A DNA stretch of 64,000 bases from Cucumis sativus (lineage: Eukaryota; Streptophyta; Magnoliopsida; Cucurbitales; Cucurbitaceae): assembly GCF_000004075.3 (NCBI RefSeq), contig NC_026660.2, forward strand, positions 14,031,837-14,095,836, read 5' to 3'. Below are positions 59,954 to 64,000 of this stretch, in pieces. The translations under genes were made by a program, and so were the position numbers. Below the pieces are notes generated by a model. That model made no database searches. It was not told where the DNA came from and was given only the letters and a program-made list of their open reading frames with translations. The stretch's first letter is position 1, and every line of letters starts with the position of its first letter.

Positions 59954-61280
59954 AAGGCTATGTACTTGAAGATTTTAATCAATAAATAAAATGAAGTTTA
60001 ATTTTTAAAATAATAACATTACAATGGGATGGCGATTGGAATTGATTACTTTGGTTAAAATTTAAGATTAGATTAAAAAAATCAATTAATAGATAATTCC
60101 ATCTAATCAAAATAACTAAATAAAAGACGAGATTTGAAAATATAATATCCTAATATACACTAATAGACTTATATTAATAGATAATTTCCTGCCGATGAAA
60201 AATTACTAAAGTTGTACTATATTTTATAAATATTTTAAAACATTACATAAACACTAATTAAAGTTGGGTTTAGTAGCAAAAGGTTACAAATTTATTGACA
60301 CCTTCTTTTAGGAAAAAAAAATACCTTGACATGAGGTAAACTAAATTTGTAATCAGCGTTGAAATCTTTACTATATTAAATGGGCTCGTGGAGAAAAAAT
60401 TATATACATCTATTTTATTCTTAAATTGTCGAAAAAAAATTATATTACCTTTTGTGATCTAACGTAGTTGTGATTTTTATAGTGTAAGTGTCCATTTTAA
60501 TGTTTGGAAAGATGATTTTTCCAATTTTTTAGTTTACAAAATAAAGTTCTATATTTTAAAAAATAAAACCTTATGTTGAATATGTGTAACTAATGTTGAT
60601 AGGATGTGATTGGTTGATCTTCAAGATACGATGCATTCTGTTTAGAGTGGAGATGGTTGCACACACATCAAATTTGCGTTGATTCCTCCAAATTTACATG
60701 TGAAATGTAAATGTAAAAGAAAAACAAAATAAACTCTTGCAGTTACACATTAAAAAAAAAAAACGTCACGAAATTCCAAAGTTCAAAAGAAAACAAACAC
60801 ACACAGGGATTTAATTGATTCAAAGTAGTAACGAATGGTGAAAAAATGCATCATTTCTTGTGATTTCACATTAACATGTTAGAATAAAAAATTATCGTAT
60901 TCTATATATTACAATATTGGATCAAATATTAATACATTAATTTAATTATTTAATTACTACAACAATGAATTTCTTTTTCTTTTTTAAATAATAATTTTAC
61001 CATTAATATTATATAATATTTGTTTATTATATGCTAAAGCATATTTAAAAATTAAATAGAATTAAGAGATTTCACGTGAATTTATGCACATGTTTCAACT
61101 GAAAAGATGGAAACAATAGTCACAAATTATTTTTTCCTAAAACAAAACATTCATAACCAAATCTAAATATGCACTTTCATAACTAAGGACCAAAACTCAT
61201 ATTACGTAGAATTGAGCATGGTTTAAATGAAATTATTAACAAAATACTTACACTTTACACCAGGTTTTTTGGCAACATAC
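59776..61280. repeat. Tandem unit, fourth copy, interrupted
   Basis: Matches 36,603-38,107 over the same length (1,505 bp). By eye there are about two dozen substitutions, near 1.5-2 percent. It ends abruptly at the CACTA terminus at 61,281. Confidence 0.9.
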
Positions 61281-61800
61281 CACTAGTAGAAAAGTGGTAT
61301 ACGATGACAGTTATTTACTGTCGTAAACGAAATTCGCGACAGTTATTTTCAGTAATAGAAGCGGGAGTCATGGAAAGTCCTTCGATGATAGTTTTTAAAA
61401 ACTGTCGCAATAAGTTATTTTATGACATGAAATAAATGTCGTTAATCAGAATTCAATGACGTCAAATAACTGTCATATTTTATTTTATGACAACAAATAA
61501 CTATCATCATTTGTGGATTAACGACGGTTAAATAAATGTCGCAAATTCATTTATTGTGACATTTTTTAATTGTCATGAATATGTTAATCGCGACAGTTTT
61601 TTTATATAAAAATGTCATTGTTTTGCTATTGACGACATTTTTTTCCTGTCACATCTAGGGCAATCGTGACAATTTATTTTATTAAACAACTATCATCGTT
61701 TTCGGATTGACAACAATTAATAACTGTCACAAATTCATTTATTACGTCATTTATTTTCTGTTGCAAATTTCTCAATTTACTACAGTTTTTTCCTGTTCTC

Positions 61801-63539
61801 CTTGTCGCTCCACCATTACACAAACCATTTGAATGACAATAATGTAGCTGAGAATGACAATTTTGAATTTATAATATTGACACCCATATAGAAAAAAGTA
61901 GCCAACACTTTAATATATATACGATATAATACAATTTATAATATTTGTACATTTCCAATCAAGTGTCAACAATTTACAAGTACGGAATCCCAACCCTTAA
62001 TCAAAAAATATTTTAAATAGCATTAGAATACATCTAACAAGATTTTCTGCAGAAGCATAAACGACCAACCGAGAATGTTCGTCTCTGAAAATGTTCTTGG
62101 AAAGTAAACTTATGAAGTTGTTGACTCCAGTTGAACCTACAAAGACAACATGAATATAAGCATCCATCATAGGACAAGAGAGTACAACTCTTATAGAAAC
62201 TTTCAACATTGAACATTACCTATCACTACATGCGTCGATAAGAGAAACAACTACATAGCAGAGCACAAATGTAGAATAACAGCATCACCGTAACATCCAC
62301 TTGGTCTACAATATTGAAACTTTTTACAAATTACAACTCTTGTATCATTGCTCTTTAGAAAATTTACCTGGATATAAATAAGTAATCTACAAGGAAATTA
62401 TTGAATAAGTAATCATAAGTAATAATCGAGATGAATGAAACTTAAGAATCCATTAGTAGTTCACTGTCAATAAGGTTGGAAGAAACGTTATCCGATAAGA
62501 ACCGAAAAGTTTCCATCTTAAGGAGTCAAACACTTTCATCAGAAATAAGACAGTTTTCATGTGTAATCCACTTCAGTTAACGAAGCCAAGAAATATTAAG
62601 GTACTAGGAAAATGAAACTAGAACAACTTGTATCATTTATGGCTTAACAGAAATTAAAGGTCTCCTAGTTTCTTATCCAAAAAAAGCTCTACCAATGAGT
62701 ATGACATAAAATCCATGACAATTTACAAAAGTAGCAATTTAGCAATAGCAATAAGTACAGACATAACACCCATGACAATTTACACAAGTAGCAATAGCCA
62801 ACCAGTACAAGCATACTATCCATGATAAAAAAGAAAGGTATCTATTACTCTTAATCCTATAATATGAACGACATTAACTAAGAAGGGACCATTGACATGT
62901 ACCTGATGTTCTAATTCCATGGAGATCGAAGTCCCGAATGAGCTTCCACAAGTTAACATCCTACAATACAATACATTTTAGTTAAATCATATAGCAACTC
63001 ATTAAACATATAGAGAAGGACTTCCAACTGACATTTGGAAAAGAGTTGGGTTGATCAATTTTTGTGGCATGGGGAGCAATGTTATCTTGAGCAAATTGTT
63101 TAACACTTTCTTTGAACTGCAATCAGTTAATCAAGAATTTTGATATATTGACATTATAAATGAAACTACATACAAATCATTTTTGTAATAAACTAATTTG
63201 AACCATTTACTATCATTTAAATAAAGCGAGAGAGAAAAGAGGAAGCCTTAAAAGCAAGATTCTTAATATATCCTCATAAAAAAAAAAAAAAACTTGTTCA
63301 AGTGTCAAAGTCGACAAAAAAAAAAAAAAACTGCAACTGACAAAAACGAAAGAACTATGATTATTTGATGATGTTTGGTTCAATAAGTAGGAATGTAGCT
63401 TGGAACCTTTTCTCATTTTCTCCAACTGCCAGAACATTCAAGACATTTTTTAAAGATTCACAACACTCTATCACTTCACATTTCATGTACTCATCTGCAC
63501 AAATGTGCTTCCATAGGTCATAATCTCTGGATTAAAATT
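61801..63539. other. CACTA internal region, no recognised gene
   Basis: AT-rich, with minus-strand exon-like pieces (for example around 62,130-62,060 after a TTTGTAG acceptor) that match no protein I recognise. Two long A-runs lie at about 63,279-63,292 and 63,317-63,331. Confidence 0.35.
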
Positions 63540-63778
63540 CAACAGCCATATCCAATGCTATTGGAATATGTAGCAGTATAAAAATTGTTAACAGTTGCTA
63601 TAAGTATGCCTAAAAATTTCAACAGCCATATCCAATGCTATTGGAATCTGTAGCAGTAGAAAAATTGTTAACAGTTGCTATAAGTATGCCTAAAAATTTC
63701 AACAGCCATATCCAATGCTATTGGAATCTGTAGCAGTAGAAAAATTGTTAACAGTTGCTATAAGTATGCCTAAAAATT
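63540..63778. repeat. Tandem repeat, three copies of 80 bp
   Basis: Units begin CAACAGCCATATCCAATGCT at 63,540, 63,620 and 63,700. Copies 2 and 3 are identical; copy 1 differs from them at two positions. It lies in the internal part of the CACTA element. Confidence 0.9.
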
Positions 63779-64000
63779 AAAAGAAAACATAAAGGGACTA
63801 TATTGACCTTGCTGGCTAGTAAAAAGGGAGGCATTTGGATTATTTTTAGGCTGGGATATGAGGAATAAGGAACTAGCAAGAGATCCATCTCTCTGTTTCA
63901 TTTGAAAATTTAGTTTAGTTTTAAAATTATAATTGAAAGGATGCTTGGAATGAAGAATTCTAATTTTTAGGCAAGAGTTCTAATAAACTCTATGGGTGTA
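63779..64000. other. Unassigned AT-rich end of window
   Basis: No gene seen and no second CACTA terminus before the window ends. Confidence 0.4.

Larger units (their letters stand above)
61281..64000. mobile_element. CACTA (En/Spm-type) DNA transposon, one end
   Basis: The terminus CACTAGTAGAAAA starts at 61,281, as in plant CACTA elements. Next comes a subterminal region (61,281 to about 61,800) full of short motifs in both orientations: GACAGTTATTTACTGTCG, CGACAGTT, AACTGTCGC, TGACATTTTTT and similar. The insertion point is proven by the unoccupied site at 38,107/38,108; the 3-bp target would be TAC (61,278-61,280). No transposase domain was recognised before the window ends, so the element is at least 2.7 kb and may or may not be autonomous. 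Its orientation is unknown. Confidence 0.8.

Noticed and set aside
61997-62209. Minus-strand frame of 70 codons
   Set aside because: Not recognised, short, and crosses a likely splice acceptor; kept only as part of the CACTA internal region.
63279-63331. Long A-runs as tails of a processed retrocopy or LINE
   Set aside because: No coding sequence or target-site duplication next to them; they are simple A tracts in AT-rich DNA.
1-64000. tRNA, rRNA or organellar inserts
   Set aside because: No cloverleaf, rRNA core or chloroplast or mitochondrial gene was recognised by eye; the APG3 piece has introns and is nuclear.

Overview
The window is nuclear DNA of a flowering plant. The evidence is AT-rich spacers, GT-AG introns, plant gene families (invertase/pectin methylesterase inhibitors, plastid release factor 1, AGD14-type ArfGAP, LRR receptor kinase) and a dense load of Ty3/gypsy, Mutator-like and CACTA elements. 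A Mutator-like element that carries an Ulp1 protease gene is known from melon, Arabidopsis and rice, so I favour a cucurbit such as Cucumis. That is inference. Nothing looks bacterial or organellar.

Layout. (1) 1-7,474: right part of a Mutator-like element (MULE). It holds an Ulp1-type protease gene (+), fragments of host genes (AGD14-like ArfGAP exons in opposite orientations, and an LRR receptor kinase tail present twice), a decayed MURA transposase (-), and a terminus at about 7,474. (2) 7,475-8,096: PMEI-A, an inhibitor-family gene cut off near its 3' end. (3) 8,108-61,280: a tandem array with a period of about 23.17 kb. One full unit is 36,603-59,775. A second, 15,141-36,602, lacks its first 1.9 kb. 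Left-truncated (8,108-15,140) and right-truncated (59,776-61,280) units flank them. A unit reads: tail of PMEI-A, AT-rich spacer, PMEI-B, a relic rich in CCGACG motifs, five 5' exons of a plastid release factor 1 gene (-), an LTR fragment, two broken gypsy elements (G1, G2), a second LTR fragment of the same family, three exons of a probable UPL-type ubiquitin ligase (-), an integrase fragment (-), and a 2.4-kb solo LTR with ATGAC target-site duplications. (4) 61,281-64,000: one end of a CACTA transposon that interrupts the last unit; its other end lies outside.

Only one host gene looks whole: PMEI-B at 38,440-38,961, with a TATA box, signal peptide, four family cysteines and a polyadenylation signal. 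Its other copy (15,205) has lost its native promoter to a deletion that places it directly after a truncated LTR, and its frame is shifted at an A-run. The rest is transposon sequence or host-gene fragments without a plausible full product.

I did not find a new enzymatic or defence system. The interesting content is structural: a multi-step tandem amplification of a PMEI locus, a divergence break inside one unit, repeated capture of host-gene 5' or middle exons, and an indel-rich copy that suggests residual long-read error.
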